Below the pieces are notes generated by a model. The model was given only the letters and a program-made list of their open reading frames with translations. It was not told the DNA's origin and ran no database searches. Source: Aurelia coerulea (Eukaryota > Cnidaria > Scyphozoa > Semaeostomeae > Ulmaridae). From it: DNA of 64,000 bases. Below are positions 21,616 to 34,813 of the stretch, piece after piece (the stretch's first letter is position 1; each line of letters begins with the position of its first letter). The stretch is from contig CM076956.1 of NCBI GenBank assembly GCA_039566865.1, positions 5,405,511 through 5,469,510 on the forward strand, read 5' to 3'. The translations under genes and the position numbers were made by a program.

Positions 21616-22379
21616 ATATATTCCATGGTTGCAATAAAAATTTAAAAAAAGATATTTCAATTCATACAAAGTCATGTTTCCTTTGAACTGGGAAAAGAAA
21701 GTTCAACTAAAGAAACGGCATAAAAAATATTTGAAAAAGAAATCACACTGTTATTTAGGGCCAGTTTTCATTCTGAAATTTTGCAAAATTTACAACAACA
21801 GGATACCATGCGACCCAAAAAAAGTGAATCTTTTGGAAAAATCATGAAAATATGTAAGAATATGCACTTAAAACACCTTCAAAAATCACACGAATACAGC
21901 AACATCACTTCGATTGGTTTTTTCGCGATGATAAGCTATTTTACACATGTATGGCCATGCAGGACTTGAAATTTATTTGAAATCTCCCCGTTTGAAAGGC
22001 CACTGCTCCCTGGATATCAAGACGATGCGATGATGTTAGCAAATATATCATTTAATGGTGGACATGTTAGTTTAAATCGATTTAAAGTTCATCTGACTGA
22101 AATTGGCCATTGCACTATGAAATTACTGTGAAATTATCAGGGATTTTCTCACAAGAGCAGAGCCCCTTCATGAACCTTGAAACAGGCCTAAAATCACGTA
22201 GACTAGCTCCAAGTCTATTCCAATTTCAATTTCATGATGATAACTTGCTACACTTTACAGGAGCGTCGTAATACTTTAAAGTAAAAGAAGTTAATTATAA
22301 CAGCAACAGCAACAACAGCAACGAAAGAACTAGCTAACTCTCTACAGTCATTGACGTAGGAATGGGAAAGGGGTAGTAC

Positions 22380-22850
22380 TTATGTACAATTGGCATTATC
22401 ATCTGAACGTAATTCAAAAGACTTATTTATGAAACATGCTACCCATTCAATTATCTGCAGATTCTCACATGACATCATGTAAATAAATTTTTGTTCAGGT
22501 GTGAGAAGCTTGAAGTTTATGACAGAATTGTCAATTTTCTCATACAGTTTATTTCGTAAACTGTGGTATTTTGGGCAGGTAGTCAAGAAATGTTGTTCAT
22601 CTTCAACGCTGGTTTTATTACAAAGGCACGTTCTGTCCTCGACTGGCAAATCATCTCTCCGGGCCGAACTCGATGTGCAGACTATGATCGCTGCATCGGA
22701 ATTTTGCAAAGCACCTTCTGAGCGACTTGTCGGTTAATTTAGTATAAGCTTCACGCTGAAAATGTCCTTTACAGGTTGCATAGATTCTCAGTTTGTTACC
22801 TCCTTGATTTGGCGGGCCAAATTTTGACTGAAATTGAATTCTCGTTTCTC
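22380..22850 (-). pseudogene. Non-LTR retrotransposon ORF2 C-terminal remnant
   Basis: The minus-strand reading TDKSLRRCFAKFRCSDHSL, then a frame change near 22,680, then CLCNKTSVEDEQHFLTTCP and YHSLRNKLYEKI. This HSLxIE...CxxC...EDExHFLxxCPxY pattern is typical of the tail of non-LTR retrotransposon polyproteins. The frame break makes it defective. The region 20,800-22,370 shows no gene I recognise. Confidence 0.75.
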
Positions 22851-23219
22851 CTTCTCGTTTCTCGAGAAGGAAACTGAATTCTCGTTTCTCCTTCACAGCT
22901 TCATCTTAGTTGCTTATGCCCCCGCAGGAGTAATTATATTCTTCTAATGCTGATAGTCCACGGAATAGGCTTGGAGCAAGTCTAAAAATCACGACGAATC
23001 TCCCTAATATTTCTGCCTTTGCAGTACTGACCTCTTCTTGCAGGTTTTGTCCTCTTGGGCGGATGAAATCATTCGGAATAATGCAGTAAGGCAGTATACT
23101 TGGGAGTGATTTTAGGCAGAGTCGATTCAATTCACTCTGTTTTAGGCCTGCTTTGAAGGTTTCTTGAAGAGGCGTTCTTGACAAAATCCATCATAATTCC
23201 AGAACGGACCGACCTATCT

Positions 23220-23760
23220 CTCGAATATTTTTTCGAAGAACTCAACACATGACACTGTCAAGTTGAGAAACTCTGAGACTGACTTACGTGTCCCTCTTTT
23301 TAAAACGAGTAATGGGCAAAAGTCATTCTCATATCGTGGTGTGAATCTGTGGAACAGCCTTGAACCAGAGGTTAAGCAAGCGCCCTCTTTATATGCTTTC
23401 AAACATCGACTTTAAAGCATGATGATGGGTGGTGGTATGCAGTTGGATTGGACTGGTGTCTGTCGGACTCTTTGCCTGCCATGGGGTGCTACATGAAAGT
23501 GTGGCATTTCAGGGTGGGCATGGGGTTTGATCTGTTCTGGTCCGGTCTGATTGTGTCCTGCAACCCTTGGTTTTATCAATCTCGGTTTTAACATTATGTA
23601 TCAATTTTAATTTCACTTTAGTTTTGTAATTAGATTACTTATTTCGCTTGTAGATTTTAACATGTAAATTTAATTGTAAATTTTTGTCACGGCCCCCTGA
23701 AAAGCGACCTTTGTCGACGGGGTTACCGTGTTGAAAGAATATAAAATGGTAAATTTTAAA
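23220..23760 (+). mobile_element. 3' end of a CR1/L2-like retrotransposon
   Basis: The frame ending at 23,415 reads KNSTHDTVKLRNSETDLRVP, then SFSYRGVNLWNSLEPEVKQ, then [11 protein letters not shown] and a stop, the usual ORF2 C-terminus (FSYRGxxxWNxLP...FKxxL). A 3' UTR of about 340 bases follows, with the terminal hairpin described separately. The rest of the element is absent (5' truncation). Confidence 0.8.
23688..23730 (+). other. Retrotransposon 3' hairpin, copy 1
   Basis: CACGG pairs with CCGTG, CCCC with GGGG, and the inner stem is CGAC/GTCG around CTTT. Equivalent hairpins lie at 32,797-32,839 and 59,340-59,385. It probably serves as the reverse transcriptase recognition structure at the RNA 3' end (inference from other 3'-hairpin-bearing LINEs). 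Confidence 0.7.
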
Positions 23761-26305
23761 ATGTATCTGAACATGTTCATCATTGAATCGTATACTTGCC
23801 AATATTATTGCCTTGACAACCTAGGAGCAGTGGTTTTTCAAAAGGAGAAGTTATTTTTTACCCACCAGGTATTAAAAGTATTGGCTCCTTGATACAAATA
23901 CACAAAAAAAAGTTTACGAATCCAAAACAGAATGACATTTTGGTGATTTTTCTCCAAAGTTTTCACTTTTTATTGGGTCATACCGTAGTCATTAGTATTA
24001 ACTAAGGTTCATTAACAAGATGAACACAGCCTTCAAGGAATGAAAAAACATCGCATTGATCCAAATTCAGCTGAAGAAATTTCTCAGTAATCGTAGAGAA
24101 CCTAGCAAAAAAGATTCAGACATTTAACCATCACCTCAAATACCGTAAAAGCTCTACGATAAAAGCTCTCTGGGGGTTTTTTCGGAGACTCCAGGGGGGG
24201 GGGGGGCTTAAAAGAGAGGGAAGTTATTAGAGAGGGGGCTTATATACATTGTCAAATGACAAGAATATTCGACATACAATTTTATGAGTCAAGGAGACCA
24301 ATTCGACACACTTCATTTCATCCCAAACCAATCAAAATTAACATGCAAACTTTAACCAAGCTAAATAAATGGAAAGTCTTTCGTAACTTCGGGCATTTAA
24401 TATAAGTGCGGGGAGGCTTCATAGAGGAAGGGGTTTATTTTCATGAAATTTTGGCAGGGAAACGCTTTGTTGTTAATCTAGATCTCGTTCGTGGAGCGCA
24501 GGCCTCTTAGTCGAAAATGAAGTCAGGAAACCAAACTGATCCCGTTTGGGGGGCTGCAGTGCATGAGCTGTATGTAACTTCAACCTATTCTAAAAAACAG
24601 TTTAGATCGAACTTCATCATCATCAAACATCAGTCAAACCAAATACCAAAGGGAAAGTCTACACAGAAATAGATGATTAAAACATCCCAACAAATGTGCA
24701 ATTACCATGTTCAGAACCAAACATGGTAATTTGCAAATTTGATTATTTGGTTGCAAGCTTCCTTCATACATCACATAATTTCAAAAAAGGAGAACTAATA
24801 AAACAAACACATACAGAAGGGGTTTAGAGGTGTTCTAGTTAGGAATATGAGTAATCAAATGAATTGCTGTCATGTGGGTGTAATCACAGAATTGTGTAGC
24901 GTGGTAAAGCAATTATGTACGTCATGCTCTTTACATTGATGATATTACTACTCCCCAAAATAGATGGAAAGTTTGACTCATAACAGCCCACTTAACGAGA
25001 GTCTGGCACCAACTGGTATGAAAGTCGTACATGAAAATATTTTTAGAAAAGATCTACAAGACACAGTGGTTCTTAGTGTTTGACTGGAGACGAAGAACAG
25101 CAGGGAAAAATTGGCGCTGCTTTAGGAAACGAATGTTCTAATTTTGCTACGACTTTAACTGGTTGTGTTCTGTTTAAAAACGACTCATTGCTAACCATGG
25201 ATATTTGCGGCGTGGCGTCAAACTCGATTTTCATATGATACCGGGTGCGCCAAAATAAACTATGCATGTTTGGCAGGCCACAATAAATCGTACACTGGAC
25301 CTATTTTGAAAATTTATGACTTAATCTTTACCAGAAAGCCTGAATTAGATACTGGGATTTTTTGCAATTTTTTTCATTTTCAGTTTTCAGAGCTAGAAGT
25401 GAGTTTCTTAAAATCTTAGTTTTCGAAAACACTGAAAACGATAAAAAAACATTGATCAAGTTTTCTAAAGAATCGACATTAACGGACAAAGAGAGAACTT
25501 GTTCGTGGTGATTTGGGATTTAGAAATCGACTAATTGTAATCTGCTGTACGAGAGTTCGTACTAAACCCCTAAATCACCCTGAAAAAACGTTTTCTCTTT
25601 GTTCATTCATGTTGAGTCTTTTGAAATTTGATCGACGTTTATCGTTTTCAGTGTTTTCGAAAACTAACATGTTCATAGTGATCAGTTTGTAATGTTATTG
25701 TTGGTGCGTCGGCTCATATCAGCGAGATCAGCGTAGATCGGAAATACAAGGTAATGAATCCATAATATGTATTTGGTTGATTTAGCATCAAAGATATCCG
25801 CAATCTTGTTTCAGATTTCATAACCTTTTAATAGCTAATTTACAAACATAAAATTTTGAAAAACAAGATAACGATCGTAAAACTTGGTAAACTGGTCATC
25901 CTGGGCATCATAAAAATTATATGAATTGCGAAAACGAAAACAAATTACGCTCCGAAATGAAAACAAGACCATTTTTAGAAGAGAATGTCTTTAATTATTG
26001 AAATGAAATAAAAACTAATAAAAACAAAGTTTCGCATGTATAATCAAGGATGGATTGCCAAATGACTCATGAGATTAAGACCCCCTACTGCAACTGAAAT
26101 AGGAGGAACTATTTTAGGAATTAAGGAGGGTGGGATGATTTTAGCCATATAAACAGGCCCTTATTGTCTGAAACCATGGGCTGAGAGGTGGACGAAAATG
26201 CTGGACGGTGAGGTGACATTTTAGATATGAACATATGAAGATTTCATCCCACCTAACAGCTGATTGCCTGGAAGGTGGCATGATGTTCCTCATATAAACA
26301 GGCCC
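23761..26305. other. Gene-free stretch with transposon ends
   Basis: It contains the TACCGGGTGCGCC-type left end at about 25,238 (read outward to 25,690; same family as 56,014 and 63,444), a G-run at 24,196-24,208, and inverted ACTTTTTATTGGGT-type ends near 23,960. No protein-coding signal was recognised. Confidence 0.5.
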
Positions 26306-26471
26306 TTAGAAATAATCCTCATTGGGACCCTTATGTAAATACCTTTTACATTCCATAATTCGAGTAATAAAATCACTCGAATGCTCTTCCTTATCTAAAT
26401 CAATCTTTAATCGCCTTATTTCGAATTTTGGCCGTATTTCGCAGTATTTCGTTTCATTTCGCTTCGTTTCG
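26306..26471 (-). CDS. MSH5: MSH5 last exon W24 (provisional 5' boundary)
   Basis: It contains [15 protein letters not shown], resembling KFMKLDLEDPNLDLNVF near the human C-terminus, then [20 protein letters not shown] and a stop at 26,306-26,308. Two acceptors fit the phase: CAG before 26,471 (used here; adds [16 protein letters not shown]) and AAG before 26,414. An additional exon cannot be excluded. Confidence 0.6.
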
Positions 26472-29400
26472 CTGATCATAGTCAGCTTCCGTCAGCCCGA
26501 TTTGTTGCTTCAAACTTACAGTCAAGGGTTGGTCTTAAACTTATCGCCACAGCTGTGAACTGAAAGCCCATTTCTAACTTTTCCCAGAAGGCGTATTTTT
26601 CGCGGAGTTCGGAGATTTTGTACACATTCTTTCCAGCAGAGTAACACATTCTTTGGGTCAGTCCCTTATTTGTCACAATCATTATAATTTCTAAGAATCC
26701 CTATAAACATCATTGTGACGTCAAAGCAAAATCGTGCAAACTTGACTAAAATTGTTGTTGCAAAATTCAATAAAAATTTATGGGTATACATTTATACCCC
26801 CAGTCTGAACATTTTTCACTCTTGCTCTTTTTGTCTGGCCCCGCCCTGACTGTAGGTTAAGATGTTAGTGGTAGTAGCGAAACTAGGACTCAGACCAGAA
26901 GTATGGTAACGACTAACCTTTCATAGCGTGTCTCGGCATCGCCAGAACTCAGACGATCCACTTCTCCATTCGATACGATCAGCTTTGAGACCTAAAACAA
27001 AATCGAGTATCACGTTTTATTTCCGGGGTTATTCCAGAGAAAATTCCTAGCAAGTTAGCAGAAGTTCTCCTTAATGACCGAGGCCTAAAACAAACAAAAA
27101 ATTGTGTTTTAAAGGGAGTCTATTGACCAGCATACATTGCGCGAAGTGAGCGATTCGCGCAGCTCATACGTTTTCTGACTGTCAGAAAATAAACGATACT
27201 TTTAATTCGCGAAATCTTTGACCTTATTTACAGCAGATACAAGGTGAATCGTAATGAAAATCTAATACAATCTTTTTCCTTACTCGGAATATTATAAAAA
27301 CATGCCACTTTAATTTCTCATTTTCTTTAACAAAATACGAAGATGCCAGGGAATGGTTTAACTTTTTTCCAATTAATCAGACAAATTGTTTATAAGGCTA
27401 CGATCCTATCAAGGCTCCGATCCAACACTGACCAGAATATTATCGACTGTGTGGTCCTTGCCACACAAGTCAATCCCAGACAAATTATATAAATTTATTG
27501 CGGTAGATTGAGGAGGACCAATAACTGATTAAACCAGATTGTTTCAATAAAACCTATTCGTTGATCAAATGACCAATAGACTAAACAACCAGGAATTCAT
27601 AAACAGTTTGATTACTCTAAAAATATAGTCAGTACCAAGTTAATTACGGAAACCGCATATGATAAATAGCCAATTTGAAACAATAATGCTTGTTTGTGCC
27701 AAGAACGTCTTCAAGCAGCCATCCATATTTGTTGCAAAATACAAAATATCGACGGGGTGAGGCTTTTTGCAATTTGCGAAAATTTCGCATCATGCGAAAA
27801 GTGTAGACTGATTACGATGAGTCCCAGTATTCGCTATCCAAAACGAGACTATTACGCCAACCCGAGACCGCTCTTACTGGGACTCATAATATTACGGCAA
27901 TATTTTTGGACTGACTTTTTTCACTTTTGAACGCCCTTGGGAACGAGGCTGCTATACACAGTCATGTACAAAGTATACAACCAAATACAACGCCATTAGA
28001 ATCTCTGCAAATTCGATTGATTGATGTTGACCAACGGAAACTCGAAGCTCAAAGCAGAGTTTCAAGGAGCTTGGCCGGACAGAGCAAAGTCTTATGAACA
28101 AGAATACCATGAAAACAGTTGGCGACAATATCAAATTTGTACGTAGGTACTATTTTGCTGCTTTCGCTAAGCATTAACTGATTTATTGTGAAATTTTCAA
28201 ATCAATGTGTTTCATTTGAAAACTACAAATGTTTGTGCTTTTCTGCCTAGGCTCTTATCGAAACGAGGCAGTCATAGTCATTTCAAAATAATGGCGTTTG
28301 ATTATGAGTCGTAGTTGGGAGCGTCCGGCAGTATTTCAATAGCGATAACTACGACCATATCATCAGTCTACGAAAAGTGCGAAAATTCGCAAAATACATC
28401 AAGTTCATTTTATTTTATAATTTGCTAAAAATGTCCAAATGGCCCTATAAACACAACAGACGATTGCGCTAAAGATGGCGGCGAGGAATTTTTTACCAAG
28501 ATGCACTGCGTTCTTTGATCGAATTCCTATAGAATCTTTAAAGAATCTTAATTAGAACGTAATGCATCTTGGTAAAATATTCCTCGCTGCCATCGTGAGT
28601 TTATGCTGTTTAGAAGAGTGTAAAGCCTTTAAGCAATTCAAAAAATAATGACGAGCCTTTTCACCGAATTGATTTTTCGCAAATTACAAAATGTCACAGG
28701 GTGACCCAATAAAAATTGAAACTTCCAAAAAATCACCAAGATTTGATTATGTCACCGATCTCTGAATTTCCTTGCTGTTTATTTGTATCAAAGATCTAAT
28801 AATTTCAGTGCATGATTGTTTTTCATTCTTTTGTGGGAGAGACGATGAAATTGCCGTGTGAAAAAACCTATTTTGAGGAATATTGTTCAAAATATATTGA
28901 ATTTTTATCCAAAAACATGTTTCTTGTGATTTCTCGCGTAAAGTCTCAAATTCTACATGGTATAAGAGCTTCCTCAAGATAAAAAAAAACCTAATTTAAG
29001 TGGTACTGGGGGGACTTCAAAACCAAATAGCTTGTGAAAGCACACATTACAGTACCACAAGTTCAAAGGCGTTGCAATATGTCTTGGATAAATGTGGTCT
29101 TTGATAAAAATGAAATGAAGAAATTTTCATGATCGGTATAAAATCAAATTTGATGATTATTCATAAACTTTCACTTTTTTTCTTGGGATACCCGGTAGGA
29201 TTATCAAATTGCAGATAAGAAGTTGAAACGATAGTCATGGTGAAACTTCGTTTCATCTCACGTGGTAGATGAAAGACTTTTCAACAACAACAACAAATAA
29301 CAACGAATGAGTTGCGCTCGTAGCATCAATAAATTCATCGCAACCCCGACCTGACATCTGGTGTGAAACAGAATCTGGTATAGTATCCTTTAATTTATAA

Positions 29401-32400
29401 ATGTTCGTAGTATTAATATATACAGTTTAACGTTTCGTGTGGGGTAGTCATTGTCTTTCGCTCCCCATGGTATCGTACCTGTAGTGTCGTATAGTAATTA
29501 GAACGGTACAGTAGAATGTAAGATATCTTGTAAAATTTGATATTTGAAAAAAAAGACGTTTTCCATTTCTCAGAAAGAAAAAAGGGCTGGAAAGGGCGGT
29601 TCTATCTGGCACATCATTCGAATTATAAACAGCTGAGACCATAGTCGGTTTCGAATCATTCTCCAAAGCGAAACAGGTGTGGAAAATGAAAGGATGTAGC
29701 TTTCGTTTTGAACAACTTTGAATTTGTTCTATTTTCGAACTTTTTAGGGTTTGTCAGATTGGTATCAATTCTGAAAATGGTAGACTTGGTAGATTAGGAA
29801 CTTTTTGTCTGTTTTGTTTATAGCTGTGTCGGTGCTTGGTAGACTCTAAATTTTCATAACGGTAGCTTCCTGGTAAGATTAGAAGTCCTTTTGGACATTC
29901 TGCTCCTACATATAGAAGGTTTGGGAGACTTTGGAGAGACACTTGTTTTCATTAGCGAATTGCAATGATGAATCCAAAGCCTGCGATCTTAAAAATTTTC
30001 GCATTTGGTAGAGAAATCTATTTCCGTCTCTGCGAAGTCTACTGATGTCAACCCTTGGTACCCAAATCACCAGTTAGATGAGAATGATGGATCCTCACAA
30101 GGCAAAGCTCCAGCCCCAGCTTCCGAAAGTTAGATATTTCGTACTTAATCAATAGATGTTCTTATATTTTTATGTTATATTTCAATTTCAATTCATCAAA
30201 GAGGTTGACCCCTCATCTTAGTAGCTCACTTTCAAGAGGCTCTCCTCATGAAAATTACTCTCGATTTGACGGTTTCCAGGAAAAAACACTACTTTGTAGC
30301 TTTGTTCCAAGATATAAGATAGATCTCCAAAACTCTACAAGGAACTGGCTTCAATCTCACCTCTTCTCCTCGTTTGATAATATGATCATCAACTCCTGCA
30401 ACTTTTGCAACATTCAATGCATAACTGCAATCGGCATGGCCATCGTTCAGATGATAAAGAAACACAAGTTCACCATCATCTTCCATTACTTCCATCGTCT
30501 AGAAAACAAAGAACATGTTTAGATAGACATTCGTTGGACAGTGTCAGAAATATAGTTGATGGTTTAACGGAGGGTTCAAAACAGTACTTTCAAATTTGTA
30601 AAAGGATACAGTACATGGCTATTACATCTTCCTTTGAATTGGATGGATTTTAAGAAGCTTTAAGAAACTTTAAGTACAGGGTGTCCCAAAGATTTTTCCC
30701 CATTTGTGTGACTGCTGTGGCGTAGCTGTCGCGTAGCTGTCGCGTAGCTGTCGCTTTAATTGTCTCACTTTTTTGCATAACAAGGGCAGATTTTGAAAGA
30801 CAATAGCATGAGTTGCTTTTGATTGACACCGCAATTCAAAGCGATTAACGATCGCAGACAAAGGAAATTCTCTCAACCAGCAATTCAAAACAAACAAAGC
30901 CGCAAAAGTTGCCCTGAAACCCAGGTAGCTTGCTCGCTCGTTGTGCATTCCAGAAATTGTTTTTGAGAGAAAAAATGAGCATAGATCGAAAGAAGAAGAA
31001 TACATCTACACATCTGTCACAGGCATTTAATCAATTTGGTTCAAAAGCCGATTGGAAGGCGATTCAATTCTCTTATATTTTTGGGTGTAATTGAAGCATT
31101 TACTGCTCAGCCTCTGAACCAAAGAAATAAAATGCCCGTGGTAGATGTGTAGATGTATCCTTCTTCTTTCGATATTTGCTCATGTTTGCTCTTAAAAACA
31201 ATTTCTGGAATGCACAGCGAGCGTGCTAGCACCTGTGTTTCAGAGAAACTTTTGCAGCTTTGTTTGTTTTGAATTTCTGGTTGAGAGAATTTCCTTTGTC
31301 TGCGATCGCTAATCGCTTTGAGTTGCGGTGTCCAACAAAACCAACTCGTGCTATTGTCTTACAAAATCTGTCCTTGTTCAGTTGCATAAATCAGGCTTCA
31401 ACTTAGATTTTGGGACCTTGTTTGAGTCGATTTGACCAGAGTTTACTGACTTACGGCAGATCTAAGGCCAAATAAGTGGTTGCTTCAAAAACAGTACTTT
31501 CATTGTTCTCCATAACCAAACTGTCAACCCTTTTAAAAATGTAATGTTGTAAAACAATTAGGCAAACTGCCCAACAGCTGATAGGTCAGGGCAAGTCTAG
31601 GAACACCATGGTAGCACATTAGGATTAAGTGGCCACAAGTGCTCATAGTGTCCCTCAAGGGCGCTATTTATCGAAAAGTAGCCAAGGTGGTACCGGAAAG
31701 GGTGTAGCTTGATCTAGGAAATAATTAGCTGTACAGCGGATTTGGGTAGATGTTATCTGTAAAATGGTTTTAAAAAAACACAATAAGAAGATAAGGAACG
31801 CGTACTTTGCCTTTCTACCGGGTGTCCCAAAAAAATGTATACTGATTTGTTTGAATCCAGCGATGTAAATTTAGCTTCAATCAATGGTTAATCATTCTCA
31901 AAATTTTTCTCGATAGTTAACTTGAACATAGATACCTCGTTTGTTGGTATTAGTGCTTTGAGAGCAGAGATATTAATCTTGAAAGCTCAAATTTGCGTCC
32001 ACTTGCAAACCAGAGCTTTGGCCTTTTGGCCTAAGCAAATTCTTGAAGCACATCAAAATTTTGAACTGAAATTAATAAAAATTAAGAAACTTTCCAATGG
32101 GTGACTGGAGGTTGACTCCTGGAAAACAAAATAACACAAGATCTAATATTGTTAAAATTTTATCAAGACTATTGTTGATTTGTACGCTGTGCCTTAAGGA
32201 ATTGTTTAGGCCGAATGGCTAAAGCTCTGGTTTGCGAGACGAGGCAAATTTGAGCTTTCAAGCTTAACATGTCAGCTCTCAAAGTACCAATTCCAACAAA
32301 CGAGGTATCTATGTTCAAGTTAACAATCGAGGAGCATTTTGAGAGTGATTAGCCATTGATTAAAGCTAAATTCACAGCGCTAGCGTCAACCAAATCCGTA

Positions 32401-34778
32401 TACATTTTTTTGGGACACCCGGTAGATAATAAGAAAAGCAACCTCATAAAACCTCAGTATTTCTTACTTTTGAGATACATTGGTGGGTATATTCTTGGGT
32501 AGATTCAGTAAGGAACTGCAGGTGCTGTTCGTAGACCAACTAATTAAACTGTAGCAATCTTTTAAATAAGGGGCTAAATTTTCTTTAGCAAAAAACAAGT
32601 AATGGGCAGAAGTCATTTTCATATCATGGTGCACATCTTTGAAACAGTCATGAACCACCCGAGGTTAAGCAAGTGCCCTCTTTATATGCTTTTAAACATA
32701 GACTATAAAATGTGAAAATAGTGTGTTCATTTCCAGATTTTAGTTTCGTAATTAGTCTATTTATTCTTAGATTTTATTAAAATTGTGAATTTTTGTCATG
32801 GCCCACTGAAAAGCAGCCTTAGCTGACGGGGTTACCGTGTTTAGAGAATACAAAATGAATGAAATTATTTGAGTCTTCTCCCTTACCTGATAATGTATTA
32901 AATTTGATTCAGGTAGTAGCTTGTATTTAATAAGGCCATGGAAATGAGTTGAAACGAGAACACGGGGGCAATGTGGGCCTTCTGATACCCAATGAACAAG
33001 AACTGCAGCAAGTAGAGACAGCCCATCCGTCTAAAATAAACAACAGAATATGTTAAAATAATAAATAATAAAAAATCCTTCCGGAGTCGAATACGAGGGC
33101 ACTACTGTTCGCGGTGCATCTTGGGATCGCATATAGGAGTTTCAAACTCAGATTCGAATTCGAAACCGCCATGCGATATCGAGATGCAAAGCGAACAGCG
33201 CCTTCACATTCAATTACGAAATGGTAAATTGTTTTATCGTCTGAATATGTGTAAAAGTAACACATTGGTCAGAAAAATGGAAAAACGTGCATATCATTTG
33301 AAATTCATACTGGAAGAACTCAAGCCGGGAAATTTTTTTACAATCAGAATTTACCCAAACAACTATTCTTTATTGAATCACCCAAATAAAATAAAAAGGC
33401 ATGTCTCAGTTCGATATATACTTTGGCCGATAAAGTTTACTTTGTGTCATTAACGAATTAAAGTTTGTCTCAAAACATACAATCCTGGCCAAAAGAAGCT
33501 GGGACATAGGCAAATTTCAGTGTCTTCATGATATTTCCTAAAATATCGAGGAGAAAACATACGTTTAGAGCCTCTTAATCCACCCTCCCCCCTAATTCAA
33601 TATTGAGAAGGTCGAAAGGTGTTTGATTCAAGCAACTTTGAAACGGGGGGGGGGGGCGGGAAGCACGTAATCAAAGACCGAAGTAGTGCAATTTTGTTAC
33701 TTGTCCCAAGTATTTTGGCCAAGATTGTAGTTGGTCTCAAAGTCCTTGTCGCAAAATCTTGCGTCTCAGAAATCAAATAGCGGCTACATCCTCCAAAATT
33801 TAATGAACATTGTTGCATTAGCTATGTTTTGAAGATGATGCACCTGATGTCTTTCATTATTTTCGATTGTAATTTAAATTTGGTCACTAGGTATCTGCTC
33901 ATGTTTTGCACAAAACTTTTTGCGTGACAATAAGCAGTCAAATCTCGAAGATTTAACGCTTTAAAAAACTAACTGCCTTGAATTCGAAGAAAATAACTTA
34001 CTGACGAGGTTCCTTTCCCAAATTCATCAACAAGGATCAAAGATTTTTCCGTCGCACCATGAACTGCAGCAGATATCTGGAGTTAAATTAAAACAGGTTA
34101 AAAATTAGTTGCCGCAGTCTTGAAAAAGTTTTACAAAGCGACGCATATGTATTTCTTCATCTTCTCTTTTGTTGCTCCGAAGTTGCTGGAGTTGCGCTGA
34201 AGGTGAAGGTGAAGTGAAAGTGAAGTTGCGTTTTCCAGCGCCAAGCACTGGGATCGCAGAAATAGAGCAGACCTAATCGAGTCCGCGACCCCTTGTCATG
34301 ACGCTTAAGTGGTGGGGTCCTACCGGTAATTAAGATGCCCTAATGGGCGAAACTAATCAGCACTGAAATAAAGAATAAAATGCGCAAAAGATCAAATTAA
34401 TGCCTGTTTTCTTCGAGTAGTTAGGCACTCTTCAGCGGTACACTCTACATTTCTGTATCTTCTATATACCGGTTGAGCCAAAAGAGTTCCCACTTTTGAA
34501 ACTTCATAACACCAACAGCACTTGATGGATAGAAAGAATCAAATGCTGCTTGATAGTCGATTGTTCGGGATACTATCAGTGAAAATCTTACGGATTTTCT
34601 CCAGAAGAGCTAGACCCCCGTTTAAGTGCTTTGAATTCTGCGTACTAGCGATTGCAGGGTCATCGTCCTTCAATTTTCCTTTGTGAATTCGCGCATGCCC
34701 CGAAGCGCTTCACCCATTCCGTTGATCAGCGAGCCAATCAGAGTTAACGTCTTTTTCATTGTGATTTACAAAAGGGGG

Positions 34779-34813
<35 letters not shown>

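Noticed and set aside
26322..26558. Plus-strand ORF of 78 residues
   Set aside because: It is the antisense shadow of the last MSH5 exon and of CGAAAT-rich repeats.
34779..34813. CRISPR-like or regulatory repeat
   Set aside because: It is a plain ATC microsatellite, and there are no spacers in a eukaryotic context.
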